DNA of 64,000 bases, taken from NCBI GenBank assembly GCA_963740065.1, contig CAVUCS010000006.1:372001-436000 (forward strand), in the 5' to 3' direction. This stretch comes from DASVDE01 sp963740065 (GTDB lineage: Bacteria; Actinomycetota; Thermoleophilia; Solirubrobacterales; 70-9). Positions within the stretch are counted from its first letter, which is position 1; each line of letters starts with the position of its first letter. The translations under genes and the position numbers were made by a program. Positions 34,413 to 45,073 of the stretch are shown piece after piece. The notes below the pieces were generated by a model. That model was not told the origin of the DNA, searched no databases, and saw only the letters and a program-made list of their open reading frames with translations.

Positions 34413-35914
34413 GCCGCCTGCCGGAGCGCGACATCAGGGCCCAGCAGCCGACCGGTCGGATCAGATGGCGACCCAGCAACGCCGCGATCGCAGTCGTCTT
34501 CCTGCTCGTCTTCACCCTCGGCCCCTACCTCGCCTTCACCAAACACGTTCCATTCACCAGCCGCGGCTACCAGCTCAAGGCGACCTTCTCCAACGCGGTA
34601 AACATCGCGACCAAATCGCCGATCCGGATCGCCGGCGTCGACGTCGGCCAGGTAACCGGGGTTGGCCGCGATGGCAACGCCACCGAGGTCACCTTCACCG
34701 TCAGCGACCCCGGCCGGCCGATCCACACCGACGCCTTCGCCCAGATCCGCCCGCGGATCTTCCTCGAGGGCAACTTCTTCATCGACCTCGACCCGGGCAG
34801 CCCCAGCGCGCCGGAGATGGACAGCGGCGCGACGATCCCGATCAGCCACACCTCAACCTCGGTTCAGCTCGACGAGGTGATCACCGCCCTTCAGGCTCCC
34901 GTCCGCGCCGACCTGGCGCGCTTCCTGGAGAGCTATGGCACCGCCCTCACCCATGAGCCGACTGCCGCCGAGGACGTCACTCAGGAGCCCGAGGTGAGGG
35001 GGGTGACCGCCGCCCAGGCTCTCAACAACGCCTTCAAATTCGGCGGGCCCGCCGGCCGCTACAGCGCCCAGGTGACCAACGCTTTGCTCGGCACCCAACC
35101 GGACGATCTCCCACAGCTCGTGGCCACGGCGGGCCGCACTTTCGCCGCTTTCGCCCATAACGAGGCAGACCTGCAGGGGCTGATCGTCAACTTCAACGTC
35201 TTCACCGGCGCCCTCGCCGCGCAATCGGCCAACCTCGCCGTCACGATCAACCGCTTGGCCCCGTTCCTGCAGACCGCCCGCGCCTCAATGGTGAGCCTCA
35301 ACCGCACGCTGCCGCCGCTGCGCGCCTACGCGATTGAGATGACGCCAGCGATCCAGAGGTTGCCCAATCTGATTGCCGCCTCCGGCCCCTGGCTGAAGCA
35401 GGCGCGCCCGCTGCTTTCCGGTAAGGAGGGGGGAGGGACCGCCAAGCTGCTGGCTAAGGCGACGCCGGGCCTCGCCGGCGCCGCCCAGGCGGGCAAGGCG
35501 AACGCGCTCCCCCAGCTCAACAAGCTCAGCCTCTGCACTTCGAGGGTCTTTGTCCCGACCGGCAACCAGACGATCGACGACCAGTTCAGCACCGGCGGGC
35601 CCAGCTATCGCGAGTTCTTCTACCTGTTGACCAACTTCGCCGGTGAGAGCCAGAACTTTGACGGCAACGGCCCCTACCTCCGCGCCCAGATCGGCGGCGG
35701 CCCGCAGCTGGTCCAGACGCCCAGCCCCGACGGCAACCTCCCCACGGAAAAGGCCTTCTTCTCCAACACGATCGAGGCGCCGACCGGCGTCCAACCCCAG
35801 CTGGGCGGCAAGCCACCGAAGAAGCCCGACGCCATCTGTTACAAGCAGGCGGTTTCCGACCTCAATGGACCACTTGGCCAACCCGGCCCGCCCGATCCGA
35901 CGGTGGTCCCATGA
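34409..35914 (+). CDS. MCE (MlaD-domain) family protein 4 of 6
   Basis: The 501-residue product has a helix (AAIAVVFLLVFTLGPYLAFT) preceded by a basic stretch, and the MCE core YQLKATFSNAVNIATKSPIRIAGVDVGQVTGVG. The second MCE strand set is FIDLDPGSPSAPEMDSGATIPI. The helical domain runs to about residue 350. The ATG at 34409 overlaps the previous stop (ATGA). It is a subunit of the same putative lipid conduit. Confidence 0.9.
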   Translation: MSRLPERDIRAQQPTGRIRWRPSNAAIAVVFLLVFTLGPYLAFTKHVPFTSRGYQLKATFSNAVNIATKSPIRIAGVDVGQVTGVGRDGNATEVTFTVSDPGRPIHTDAFAQIRPRIFLEGNFFIDLDPGSPSAPEMDSGATIPISHTSTSVQLDEVITALQAPVRADLARFLESYGTALTHEPTAAEDVTQEPEVRGVTAAQALNNAFKFGGPAGRYSAQVTNALLGTQPDDLPQLVATAGRTFAAFAHNEADLQGLIVNFNVFTGALAAQSANLAVTINRLAPFLQTARASMVSLNRTLPPLRAYAIEMTPAIQRLPNLIAASGPWLKQARPLLSGKEGGGTAKLLAKATPGLAGAAQAGKANALPQLNKLSLCTSRVFVPTGNQTIDDQFSTGGPSYREFFYLLTNFAGESQNFDGNGPYLRAQIGGGPQLVQTPSPDGNLPTEKAFFSNTIEAPTGVQPQLGGKPPKKPDAICYKQAVSDLNGPLGQPGPPDPTVVP

Positions 35915-37323
35915 CCGAGAGGGAACCCGGGGTGAGCAGAGCGCAGCACTTCCGCACCACGCTGGCGCGGCAGGCGCGCGGGCGCAGCAAAGACACGCTG
36001 GCGATCATCATTCTCGCCCTCGCCGGCATCGCGATGATGCTCTGGATCTTCACTCAGCAAAAAGCGTCGCTGCCGGCGTGGGCGCCCTTCGTTGGCCAGG
36101 ACTACGCCCACATAACCGGTGAGTTCTCCACCGCGCAGGCGGTCACCCCCGGCCAGGGCCAGGCGGTGGACATCGCCGGCATCCAGGTCGGCAAGGTCAC
36201 CTCGGTCGACCTCGAGGACGGCCACGCCGTCGTCGGCCTTGATGTCGAGCCCAGATACCTGGCGCTGATCCACCCCGACGCCACTTTGCTTTTGCGGCCG
36301 AAAACGAACCTCAACGACATGATCGTCGAGGTCGACCCCGGGATCGCCCCCGGCCACCTTGAGGACGGCGCCAACATCCCGCTTTCCCGGACCCAGCCGA
36401 ATGTCAACTTCGAGGCCTTCCTCTCCACCCTCGACGGCGACACGCGCCAGTACCTGCAGCTGCTTCTTGCCGGTGGCGCCCAGGGGATCGGCGGCCGCGG
36501 TCGCCAGCTCTCCTCGGCATTCCGCCGCCTCCAGCCCTTCTCCCACTACATCGCCGACCTCAACCGCGAGGTGGCCAAGCGCCGCGTCGCACTCGCCGAC
36601 GTGATCCACAACTTCGGCCTGCTGACCACCGAGCTGGCGCGGCGCGATTCGCAGATCGAGCGCTTCGTCACCTCCTCCAAAGACGCCCTCGGCGACTTCG
36701 CCGCCGTGCAGTCCTCTTTGCAGGAGTCGCTGGTCGAGCTGCCCTCGACGTTGCAAGTAGCCCGCGAAGGCCTCGCCGCCTCCGACCGCTTCTCCACCGC
36801 CGCGCAGCCGGCGCTGGTCAAGCTGATTCCTCAGGCCCAAGCTCTCGGCCCCGCCTTCGATGCGACCGCGCGCTTCTTCCGCGAGACGACGGTGCCGATC
36901 CGCGATCAGATCCGCCCCTTTACCCGCCAGACCCGATCGGTCCTCACCCACCTCAGCCAGGGCTCCTCCGATTTCGAGAAGTCCGTGCAGGGCTTCGGCA
37001 ACTCCCTGGGCGGGCTCAACGCCCTCTTGAACACCCTCGCCTACAACCCCAAGGGGAAGAAGGAAAGCGGCCTCTTCTCCCTCGCCTGGCTCAACCACAA
37101 CTCCACCGCAAACTACGTGCAGGATGCCGGCGGCCCGGTGCGCCGGGCGCTTGTCCTGCTCAGCTGCAACGGCACCGTCCTGGCCAGAGGCTACGGCCAA
37201 GCTAGACCGTTCCTCAGAACCGTCCTCCAGGCGGCCAATATCCCGACCTCCAGAGAGCTCCCCGACATTGCCCCTGACCCGCGCCTACCCAGCGGCGGCT
37301 GCGGCCCGACCTACGCCAGATGA
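35911..37323 (+). CDS. MCE (MlaD-domain) family protein 5 of 6
   Basis: The 470-residue product opens with a basic cytoplasmic segment (TTLARQARGRSKDT), a helix (LAIIILALAGIAMMLWIFTQ) and the core ITGEFSTAQAVTPGQGQAVDIAGIQVGKVTSVDL. LLLRPKTNLNDMIVEVDPG is the second MCE block. The domain after residue 170 is long and helical. It is coupled on both sides by ATGA. Confidence 0.9.
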   Translation: MTEREPGVSRAQHFRTTLARQARGRSKDTLAIIILALAGIAMMLWIFTQQKASLPAWAPFVGQDYAHITGEFSTAQAVTPGQGQAVDIAGIQVGKVTSVDLEDGHAVVGLDVEPRYLALIHPDATLLLRPKTNLNDMIVEVDPGIAPGHLEDGANIPLSRTQPNVNFEAFLSTLDGDTRQYLQLLLAGGAQGIGGRGRQLSSAFRRLQPFSHYIADLNREVAKRRVALADVIHNFGLLTTELARRDSQIERFVTSSKDALGDFAAVQSSLQESLVELPSTLQVAREGLAASDRFSTAAQPALVKLIPQAQALGPAFDATARFFRETTVPIRDQIRPFTRQTRSVLTHLSQGSSDFEKSVQGFGNSLGGLNALLNTLAYNPKGKKESGLFSLAWLNHNSTANYVQDAGGPVRRALVLLSCNGTVLARGYGQARPFLRTVLQAANIPTSRELPDIAPDPRLPSGGCGPTYAR

Positions 37324-38867
37324 GCAAGCAAGCCCCCAGCACAGGACAACTCCTCGTAATCGCGGGCTTTGCCCTGTCGTGTTTCGGCATCCTGCTCTTC
37401 CTCTGGATCACCTTCGGCGGCCCGACCCCGTTCCGGGCCAAGACCTACGAGGTCAAAGTCCCGTTCACCGAAGCGACCCAGCTCGCCGAGCAGTCCGATG
37501 TGCGGATCTCCGGCGTCTCCGTCGGCAAGGTCAAGAGCATCGGCCTCTCCGCCGACGGCAACGAGGCGCTGGCGACGATTGACATCCTCGACAAGTACGC
37601 GCCCATACCCAAGGAGACGCGGGCGATCCTGCGCACCAAGACGCTGCTGGGTGAGACCTACGTCGAGCTGACCCCGTCCAGTGGAGACAGGCAGATGCTT
37701 CCCGACGGCGGAACCCTCCCTCCGGGCCACGTCGCCGAGTCGGTCCAGCTCGACGAGATCTTCCGCACCTTCGACCCCGAGACCCAGGCCGCCTTCCGCA
37801 CCTGGATGCAGGACGCAGCGGTCGCGATCCAGGGCCGGGGTGGCGATCTCTCCAACGTCTTCGGCGAGTTCGAGCCAACCTTCGCTACCTTCGACCGCCT
37901 CTTCCGCGTGCTCGACACCCAGCGGCTCGCCGTCCGCCAGCTCTTCCGCAATGGCGAGGTCACCTTCAACGCATTCCGCGGCCGCAACGATGAGCTGGCG
38001 AGCCTGATCCAGAACTCCAACACCGTCTTCACCACCGCCGCCGCCCGCAACCAGGACATCGAGGCGCTCTTCCGCGCCTTCCCGACCTTCCTCGACGAGT
38101 CGAGACTGACGTTGAACCGCCTCGCGTCCTTCTCGCTCAATGCCGACCCGCTCTTCCAACAGCTGACTCCCGCCGCCGAGGAGCTGTCCCCAACCCTGAT
38201 CGCCTTCTCCCGGCTGGCGCCGCAAATGAAGGGCTTCTTCGAAGGGTTCGCCTCCGTCATCGCCGACTCCCCAACCGCGTTCCCGGCCCTGCGCAAGATC
38301 CTCCGCGACGACTTCCCACCAATCCTGCGTGCCCTCGACCCCTTCCTGCGTAACCTCACCCCGCTCGTCTCCGGCCTCAATCTCTACAGGCGGGAGATCG
38401 CCGCGGTGATGGCAAATGTGGCGGCGACATTCAATGCCGTTGCGCTCACACCGAACGAGAATCAGGTCCACTACCTGCGCTCGCTGGCGATGCTCGGCCC
38501 CGACTCCCTGGCCGCCTATCCCAACCGCCTCACCACCAACCGCGCGAGCGCCTACAGCCAGCCGGGGGCCGCCAGAGGCCTTGCCTCCGGCCTGCCCAGC
38601 TTCGAGACGCGACAGTGCAGCTCCGGGATCGTCGCCACACTTGATCCCAACACCCCCAACGACTCAAACTTCAACGCCCGCACCGGCGGCGACGTCGATC
38701 AAGCGACAGATTTCTTCAACCGGCTCAAGCAGTTCGCCTTCGGCGACCAGGACAGTTCCAGCTCGATCCCGGCTCCCGGCTGCGTCCAGCAGGCCCCCTT
38801 CGCCCCGATCGGCAAATCGGGCGCTTCCACCACCTACCAGCAGTTCTTCCAGCAGGAAGGTCAGTAA
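37320..38867 (+). CDS. MCE (MlaD-domain) family protein 6 of 6
   Basis: The 515-residue product has the helix LLVIAGFALSCFGILLFLWITFG and the core YEVKVPFTEATQLAEQSDVRISGVSVGKVKSIGL, followed by ILRTKTLLGETYVELTPSS. It is the longest and last member of the run and ends with FQQEGQ. The next gene is a TetR regulator 74 bases downstream. No yrbE-type permease or Mkl ATPase is within the window. Confidence 0.9.
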   Translation: MSKQAPSTGQLLVIAGFALSCFGILLFLWITFGGPTPFRAKTYEVKVPFTEATQLAEQSDVRISGVSVGKVKSIGLSADGNEALATIDILDKYAPIPKETRAILRTKTLLGETYVELTPSSGDRQMLPDGGTLPPGHVAESVQLDEIFRTFDPETQAAFRTWMQDAAVAIQGRGGDLSNVFGEFEPTFATFDRLFRVLDTQRLAVRQLFRNGEVTFNAFRGRNDELASLIQNSNTVFTTAAARNQDIEALFRAFPTFLDESRLTLNRLASFSLNADPLFQQLTPAAEELSPTLIAFSRLAPQMKGFFEGFASVIADSPTAFPALRKILRDDFPPILRALDPFLRNLTPLVSGLNLYRREIAAVMANVAATFNAVALTPNENQVHYLRSLAMLGPDSLAAYPNRLTTNRASAYSQPGAARGLASGLPSFETRQCSSGIVATLDPNTPNDSNFNARTGGDVDQATDFFNRLKQFAFGDQDSSSSIPAPGCVQQAPFAPIGKSGASTTYQQFFQQEGQ

Positions 38868-38927
38868 ACCGGCTGTTTCTCCGTCCCTCGGAGCGGTTCG
38901 ACAGTCGAGTTTTTTGGCTCTCTGCTC

Positions 38928-38933
38928 TACAGT
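38928..38933 (+). promoter_or_regulatory. -10 hexamer for the TetR gene after the MCE operon
   Basis: TACAGT lies seven bases before the GTG start at 38941, so the regulator has its own leaderless promoter within the 74-base gap. Confidence 0.5.
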
Positions 38934-38940
38934 TTTCGAT

Positions 38941-39660
38941 GTGGCTTCCGGTAGACGCGCATCGAAGTTGAGTGAGCAGCTACCTCGAGGGCGGCACGGA
39001 TTGCCCCGCGAAGCGGTCACCGAATCGCAGCGCAACCGCATCCACCAGGCGATGATCGAAGTCGTCTCCGAGCGCGGCTACCCGGAGACCCGGGTGGTCG
39101 ACGTGATCAGCGTCGCCGGGGTCTCGCGCAAGACTTTCTACGAGCTGTTCTCGAGCAAGGAGGACTGCTTCCTCGCTGCCTACGACGTGCTGCTTGGGAA
39201 CCTGCTGGGCGATACCGCCGGTGGGTTTGAGCTAAACCCCGGCGCTCCCTGGGCCGAGCGGGTGGCCGCCGGGCTCGGGGCACTGCTCAGACATTTGGCC
39301 GAGCACCCGGATGAGGGCCGCTTCGCGATCGTCGAAGTGCTCGCCGCCGGTCCCAAGGCGCTCGCGCGACGAGACGCGGCGCTGCGCCAGTTCAGCGGCT
39401 TTCTCGACGCCGGGCGCTCGGAGACTTCGGTCGAGTTGCCGAGCATCACCTCACTCTCGATCGCCGGCGGCATCAACGAGTTGCTCTACAGCGAGATCCT
39501 GCACGGCGCCTCGTCGCGCCTGCCCAGCCGCCTGCCCGACCTGATGTTCTGGATCACTCTTCCGTTCCTCGGAGCCGAGGGCGCCGCGGAAGAGCGGGAG
39601 AAGGTGCGGAAATCGATTTTGAACGAAACCGGGGGGGCACCACCGCTGGAAACGGCGTGA
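38941..39660 (+). CDS. TetR/AcrR-family transcriptional regulator
   Basis: This 239-residue product starts at GTG 38941 (VASGRRASKLSEQLPRG). The DNA-binding helix-turn-helix is RVVDVISVAGVSRKTFYELFSSKEDCFLAAY (about residues 50-80). The C-terminal ligand domain is helical and alanine-rich. It probably controls the MCE operon and/or the MMPL gene, given adjacency and orientation. The ligand cannot be predicted. A longer frame running upstream is antisense-free but overlaps the last mce gene, so it was rejected. Confidence 0.88.
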   Translation: MASGRRASKLSEQLPRGRHGLPREAVTESQRNRIHQAMIEVVSERGYPETRVVDVISVAGVSRKTFYELFSSKEDCFLAAYDVLLGNLLGDTAGGFELNPGAPWAERVAAGLGALLRHLAEHPDEGRFAIVEVLAAGPKALARRDAALRQFSGFLDAGRSETSVELPSITSLSIAGGINELLYSEILHGASSRLPSRLPDLMFWITLPFLGAEGAAEEREKVRKSILNETGGAPPLETA

Positions 39661-39815
39661 TTCTGAAGGTTTCACGCAGGTTAAGCCGCTCTTTTCTGTG
39701 AATCGCCGGGTTTATCGATTACCGATGCTGCTACTTTTGCCGGTGGAGGGTTACCAAAGCTTTCGACGATCGGGGCACCAAACGGGGCCGGTCGCAAAGG
39801 AGAGATATAGGGACT

Positions 39816-40584
39816 ATGCGTAAGCACTTGATTTGGATAATCGCTTTGTGCGCGATGCTGGCCGTCGCCGGGATCGCCAGCGCCGCGAAGGTCAAGGTCA
39901 GGACCGGGAACATGATCTTGACCTACGAGGGCAAGGTGACGCCGAAGGCGCTGCCGAAGAACAAGCTGGCGCCGATCTCTCTCGACATCAACGGCACCAT
40001 CGCCGCCGTCGACGGCGGCCAACCGCCGGCGCTTAGATCGGTCGTCGTCGATACCGACAAGTACGGCACCGTCAACGCCAAGGGCCTGCCCGCCTGCACC
40101 TCGGGAAGACTTCAGGCTCAGAGCACTACCAACGCGAAGAAGGCCTGCCCCAAGGCGATCGTCGGCAAGGGCAACACGACGGTCAGAGTCGCCTTCCCCG
40201 ACTCGATCCCGTTCAACGCGACCGGCCCGCTGGTCTTCTTCAACGGCGGGGTCAAGGGCGGCACCACGACCCTCTACGTCCATGCCTACGTCGCCGTGCC
40301 GACCCCGACCGCGATCGTCACCACGGTGAAGATCAAGAAGCGTCGCAGTGGCCACTTCGGCTTGCGCTCCGTCGCCACCGTCCCGCCGATCGCCGGCGGC
40401 TTTGGCTCGGTGCTCGCCTACAAGTTCAAGTCAAGAGGTCAAGTTCACCTACAAGCACAAGAAGCAGAGCTACCTGCTCGCCAGCTGCCACACCGGCCGC
40501 TTCTACGCGCAGGCCGAGTCTTTGTTCTCGGACGGGACCAAGGTCAAGGGCAGCGTGGTCGTGCCTTGTAAGAGCAAGGGCTAG
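39816..40584 (+). pseudogene. Secreted four-cysteine protein, paralogue 4 (frameshifted)
   Basis: This is the fourth member of the secreted family. The first frame runs from ATG 39816 (signal peptide LIWIIALCAMLAVAGIASA) through VTPKALPKNKLAPI, LPACTSGR and KAIVGKG to about 40435. The family sequence continues in the next frame (VKFTYKHKKQSYLLASC) to the stop at 40584. Removing one G near 40437 (AGAGGTC) restores one frame of about 255 residues. The cysteine spacings of 17 and 27 residues are intact on both sides, so the lesion is very recent or an error. AAAGGAG lies upstream of the ATG. Confidence 0.75.
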
Positions 40585-40659
40585 GCAAGGGAGCCCAAAC
40601 AGTTTTCACCCAGGACTGGTCACAGGACCACGGTTATTCGGTTGAGAAGCAAGGGGAAC

Positions 40660-40689
40660 GAGAAAGGCGGCCAATTGGCCGCCTTTCTC
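40660..40689. terminator. Perfect 30-base palindrome between convergent genes
   Basis: The half GAGAAAGGCGGCCAA (40660-40674) is followed directly by its complement TTGGCCGCCTTTCTC (40675-40689). It lies between the stops of paralogue 4 and purA. The 3' half ends in a short T-rich stretch on both strands (CTTTCTC), so it should terminate both genes. Confidence 0.85.
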
Positions 40690-40720
40690 ATGCCCTGAGC
40701 CAGCTCGCCGAGCGAGCCGT

Positions 40721-42097
<1,377 letters not shown>

Positions 42098-42120
42098 GAC
42101 CGGAGGGCATTGTGACGCAC

Positions 42121-42126
42121 TAGGCT
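42121..42126 (+). promoter_or_regulatory. -10 hexamer for the membrane protein at 42133 (leaderless)
   Basis: TAGGCT lies six bases before the ATG at 42133, in the short purA/42133 divergent gap. Confidence 0.5.
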
Positions 42127-42132
42127 GCCGAC

Positions 42133-42843
42133 ATGAGTGCGCGTCGCCTTCCAGCCCGGCTCAGCCGTCGAGCGAAGGCCCGGACCAGGTTCGGATGGGC
42201 GCGATCGGAGAGGGCGACGGTCGCGCTCGCCGCGGTTGCCTTGGGAGGAGCGGGAACGGTTCTGGCCGGCCAATTCGGTCGGATGTTGCGCCGGCGCTCC
42301 CACGAGCGCCTCGATGACGGCTTGGTCGAGGCGGCTCCCGCCGCCGCGGTGGACACCGTTGGCGTGGCGTTGCGCGGCTACGCCGATTCGCCGCGAAGCG
42401 AGACGATCCTCTTCAACCTGCTGGCCGGGTTTCTCGGCGCCTTTGCCGTTGTCCGCATCTCAACCTGGGGCATCCGCGACGGCTGGGGCCCGTTCCGCAA
42501 CGTCAGCCTCCGCGGTCGCCACATCCACCACTTCGTGCCGGGCATTCTGATCGCTTTCGCCACCGGCACCGTCGCCCTGCTGACCGACGACGAGGATCTC
42601 GAGGAGCACCTGGCGATCCCGATGGGCGTCGGCATGGGCCTCACCTTCGATGAGGCGGCGCTGCTGCTCGACCTGCGCGACGTCTACTGGACCCGCCAGG
42701 GCTTGCTCAGCGTCCAGCTCAGCCTCGGCGCGACGGCGATCCTCAGCATCGCCATCCTCACCCAGAGAATGCTCCGCCGCGGCGAGCGCCGGCAGGAGGA
42801 GGAAGGGCTGATCCCCGCGGGCGGTCACGCCTCTTCGGCTTAG
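42133..42843 (+). CDS. Integral membrane protein with an HIHHF motif
   Basis: The family resembles conserved actinobacterial integral membrane proteins of unknown function. The 236-residue product has a basic N-terminus, an Ala-rich helix (ATVALAAVALGGAGTVLAG), then LFNLLAGFLGAFAVVRI, the motif GRHIHHFVPGILIAF and a C-terminal helix LGATAILSIAILTQRML. The histidine cluster could bind a metal or haem, which is speculation. It is followed by the toxin-antitoxin pair after about 140 bases in which only the antitoxin promoter was recognised. Confidence 0.7.
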   Translation: MSARRLPARLSRRAKARTRFGWARSERATVALAAVALGGAGTVLAGQFGRMLRRRSHERLDDGLVEAAPAAAVDTVGVALRGYADSPRSETILFNLLAGFLGAFAVVRISTWGIRDGWGPFRNVSLRGRHIHHFVPGILIAFATGTVALLTDDEDLEEHLAIPMGVGMGLTFDEAALLLDLRDVYWTRQGLLSVQLSLGATAILSIAILTQRMLRRGERRQEEEGLIPAGGHASSA

Positions 42844-42969
42844 TCGCAGCGTCACCATCACGAAACGCAAATGCTTCACTCTCGCCCTGTTCTCAGCACA
42901 CGTGCCACACGTTGCCGGTCATTCTCAGTCGATGAGCGACCCCAGCCATGTGAGTAGTGCAAATCGCGC

Positions 42970-42975
42970 TACGCT
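42970..42975 (+). promoter_or_regulatory. -10 hexamer for the toxin-antitoxin operon (leaderless)
   Basis: TACGCT lies seven bases before the antitoxin ATG at 42983. It decides ATG 42983 as the start over in-frame codons upstream from 42902. Confidence 0.5.
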
Positions 42976-42982
42976 TATAGAT

Positions 42983-43234
42983 ATGCCGTCCGCTCCACCC
43001 CCTTTGTCTTTGCGTCTTGGTCGCGACGGGACAAAGGCGCTGGAATATCTTGCGCGCCGACGCGGGATAAGTCGCGCTGAAGCGGCTCGGCAGGCAATCG
43101 AAGAAGCGTCTCAGCGAGAGCGGCGTCGTGTTGGGTTGGCAGCAGAGGCGCAACGCCTGATGGCCGATGCGGCCTACGTGCGTGAGGCGCGTGAGGTCGC
43201 TGAGTTGATGGAGCAGCTTCGTGGTTCGGGGTGA
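42983..43234 (+). CDS. Ribbon-helix-helix antitoxin (MazE-like)
   Basis: The 83-residue product is a CopG/RHH-type DNA-binding antitoxin. LSLRLGRDGTKALEYLARRRGISRAEAARQAIEE is the ribbon-helix-helix region (residues about 8-40), and the C-terminal half is helical and likely to bind the toxin (AEAQRLMADAAYVREAREVAELMEQL). The stop lies 14 bases inside the toxin gene. Together the two should form an autoregulated type II system. Confidence 0.78.
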   Translation: MPSAPPPLSLRLGRDGTKALEYLARRRGISRAEAARQAIEEASQRERRRVGLAAEAQRLMADAAYVREAREVAELMEQLRGSG

Positions 43235-43547
43235 TGTCCACGAGCTGACCCTTCCTCAGGGGCGTGGGCACGCCCAGCATGGCCGCCGCTACGGGGTGAT
43301 TGTTCAAGCGGATGAGCTGCTCTCCCTCTCTACGGTTCTTATTTGCCCCACGTCGCGCTCGGCGCCGTCGGCGACATTTCATCCGGAAATTGCCTTAGAC
43401 GACACGCTGACACGAGTGCTCTGCGAGATGGCGGGGCCAGTCGATTCGCGCAAACTCGGTAAGCGCGTCGCTCATCTGGCCATGGATGAGATGGCAGCTG
43501 TAGACGACGCGCTCGCCTTGGTTCTCGATCTCTCTTGGTTGACATGA
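43221..43547 (+). CDS. MazF/PemK-family mRNA interferase toxin
   Basis: This 108-residue product is a PemK/MazF-like endoribonuclease. The start GTG 43221 yields VVRGDVHELTLP, the usual RGDV-x N-terminal strand. GHAQHGRRYGVIVQADELL and STVLICPTSRSAP carry the arginine and threonine of the active-site region, and the product ends VDDALALVLDL. It overlaps the antitoxin gene by 14 bases. The system looks intact, unlike the second pair at 61.9 kb. Confidence 0.85.
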   Translation: MVRGDVHELTLPQGRGHAQHGRRYGVIVQADELLSLSTVLICPTSRSAPSATFHPEIALDDTLTRVLCEMAGPVDSRKLGKRVAHLAMDEMAAVDDALALVLDLSWLT

Positions 43548-43648
43548 ATTCGACCGCAACTGGCGGATTTGCCCCCGCGAGGGCTGCGCGCTTGCCATAC
43601 CTTCCTTGACTCGGGATTACCGCCGGTAGCCCCCTGACACTGAGCTAG

Positions 43649-45073
43649 ATGGCACAACCCCCAACAACCAACGTCCCGCCTCAGAACATCGAGGCCGAGG
43701 AGTCCGTGCTGGGGGCGATGCTGGTCGCCGAGCCGGCGCTGACCCGCGTCATCGACGAGGTGAAGCTGAACGCGGAGGACTTCTACCTCGACAAGCACCG
43801 CGCGATCTTCGCCTGCGTTCACGATCTTTACGCCGACTCAAAGCCGGTCGACGAGCTCAGCGTCAGCGAGGCGCTGACCCAGCGCAACCAGATCGAGGAG
43901 GCGGGCGGCAAGCACTACGTCTCCGAGCTGGCGGCCAAGGTCCCCGCCGCGGGCAACGCCAAGCACTACGCCGAGATCGTCCAGCAGAACTCGCTGCTGC
44001 GGCGCCTGCTCGGCGCCGGCCAACAGATCCAGGGCTGGGTCCATGAGCGCGATGGAGCCCCGCGCGAGCTCTCCGAGCGCGCCGAAAAGCTCCTCTTCGA
44101 CGTCGCCCACAAAGAGCAGGCGAGCGACTTCCGTCTGCTCTCGGAGATCCTCCACGACGAGGTCGACCGACTCGAGAAGCTCTCCACCGGCGAGACCGAG
44201 CTGACCGGAACCCCGTCGGGCTTCAAGGACATAGACGCGATCACCGGCGGCTTTCAGCCAGGCAACCTGATCATCGTCGCCGCGCGACCTGCCATGGGAA
44301 AGAGCGCACTAGTCGCCAACATCGCCGAGAACGTGGCGGTGAAGAGGGAGATGCCGGTGGCTTTCTTCTCCCTGGAGATGTCGGAAGTGGAGCTGGCGCA
44401 GCGCTTCATCGCCTGCCGGGCGCGGATCTCCGGCGACAAGCTGCGCAAGGGGCAGGTGGCGCAGAAGGACTGGCCGAAGGTGGTGCGCGCCTGTAACGAG
44501 CTGGAGGAGGCGCCGCTGTGGTTCGACGACTCCTCCGACCTCGGCATCCTCGACCTGCGGGCGAAGGCGCGGCGCCTACACGCGCAGGAACAGGACAGAG
44601 GCGGCTTGGGAATGATCATCGTCGACTACATGCAGCTGATGCGCTCCGACGACCATCGCGCCAACCGGGTCGAGCAGGTGGGCCAGATCAGCCGCGGACT
44701 GAAGATCCTCGCCCGTGAGCTCGAGGTGCCCGTGTTGGCCATCTCTCAGCTCTCGCGCGCGCCCGAGCAGCGCCATCCGCCGAAGCCGCAGCTCTCCGAC
44801 CTCCGCGAGTCGGGCCAGTTGGAGCAGGACGCGGACCTCGTCGCCTTCCTCTTCCGTGAGGACTACTACCGCGATCCCGATGACGAGCCGGACGGCCTCG
44901 CCGACCTGATCATCGCCAAGCACCGGAACGGGCCGATCGGCACCCGCAAGCTCGTCTTCCTCGACCGCTTCCCGAAGTTCGCCGACTTCGCCGGTCAAGA
45001 TCGCCCGGTCGAGCAGCCGGCGGGCGAGGGGCCGCCGCTGGAAGAGGCGGCCTCCGCGGGGCCTGAGTTCTAG
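43649..45073 (+). CDS. dnaB: Replicative DNA helicase DnaB
   Basis: DnaB is the hexameric helicase of the replication fork. The 474-residue product has the N-terminal primase-interaction domain (PPQNIEAEESVLGAMLVAE) and the RecA core. Walker A is ARPAMGKSALVANIA (Ser instead of Thr after Lys is permitted in the family), then FFSLEMSEVELAQRFIA, the Walker B VDYMQLMRSD, and QLSDLRESGQLEQDADLV. No intein is present, although actinobacterial dnaB genes often carry one. It shares one base with the next gene. Confidence 0.95.
   Translation: MAQPPTTNVPPQNIEAEESVLGAMLVAEPALTRVIDEVKLNAEDFYLDKHRAIFACVHDLYADSKPVDELSVSEALTQRNQIEEAGGKHYVSELAAKVPAAGNAKHYAEIVQQNSLLRRLLGAGQQIQGWVHERDGAPRELSERAEKLLFDVAHKEQASDFRLLSEILHDEVDRLEKLSTGETELTGTPSGFKDIDAITGGFQPGNLIIVAARPAMGKSALVANIAENVAVKREMPVAFFSLEMSEVELAQRFIACRARISGDKLRKGQVAQKDWPKVVRACNELEEAPLWFDDSSDLGILDLRAKARRLHAQEQDRGGLGMIIVDYMQLMRSDDHRANRVEQVGQISRGLKILARELEVPVLAISQLSRAPEQRHPPKPQLSDLRESGQLEQDADLVAFLFREDYYRDPDDEPDGLADLIIAKHRNGPIGTRKLVFLDRFPKFADFAGQDRPVEQPAGEGPPLEEAASAGPEF

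Noticed and set aside
39669..39676. Second parS half-site GTTTCACG
   Set aside because: Only one half matches; the other side has no similarity and it is far from parAB.
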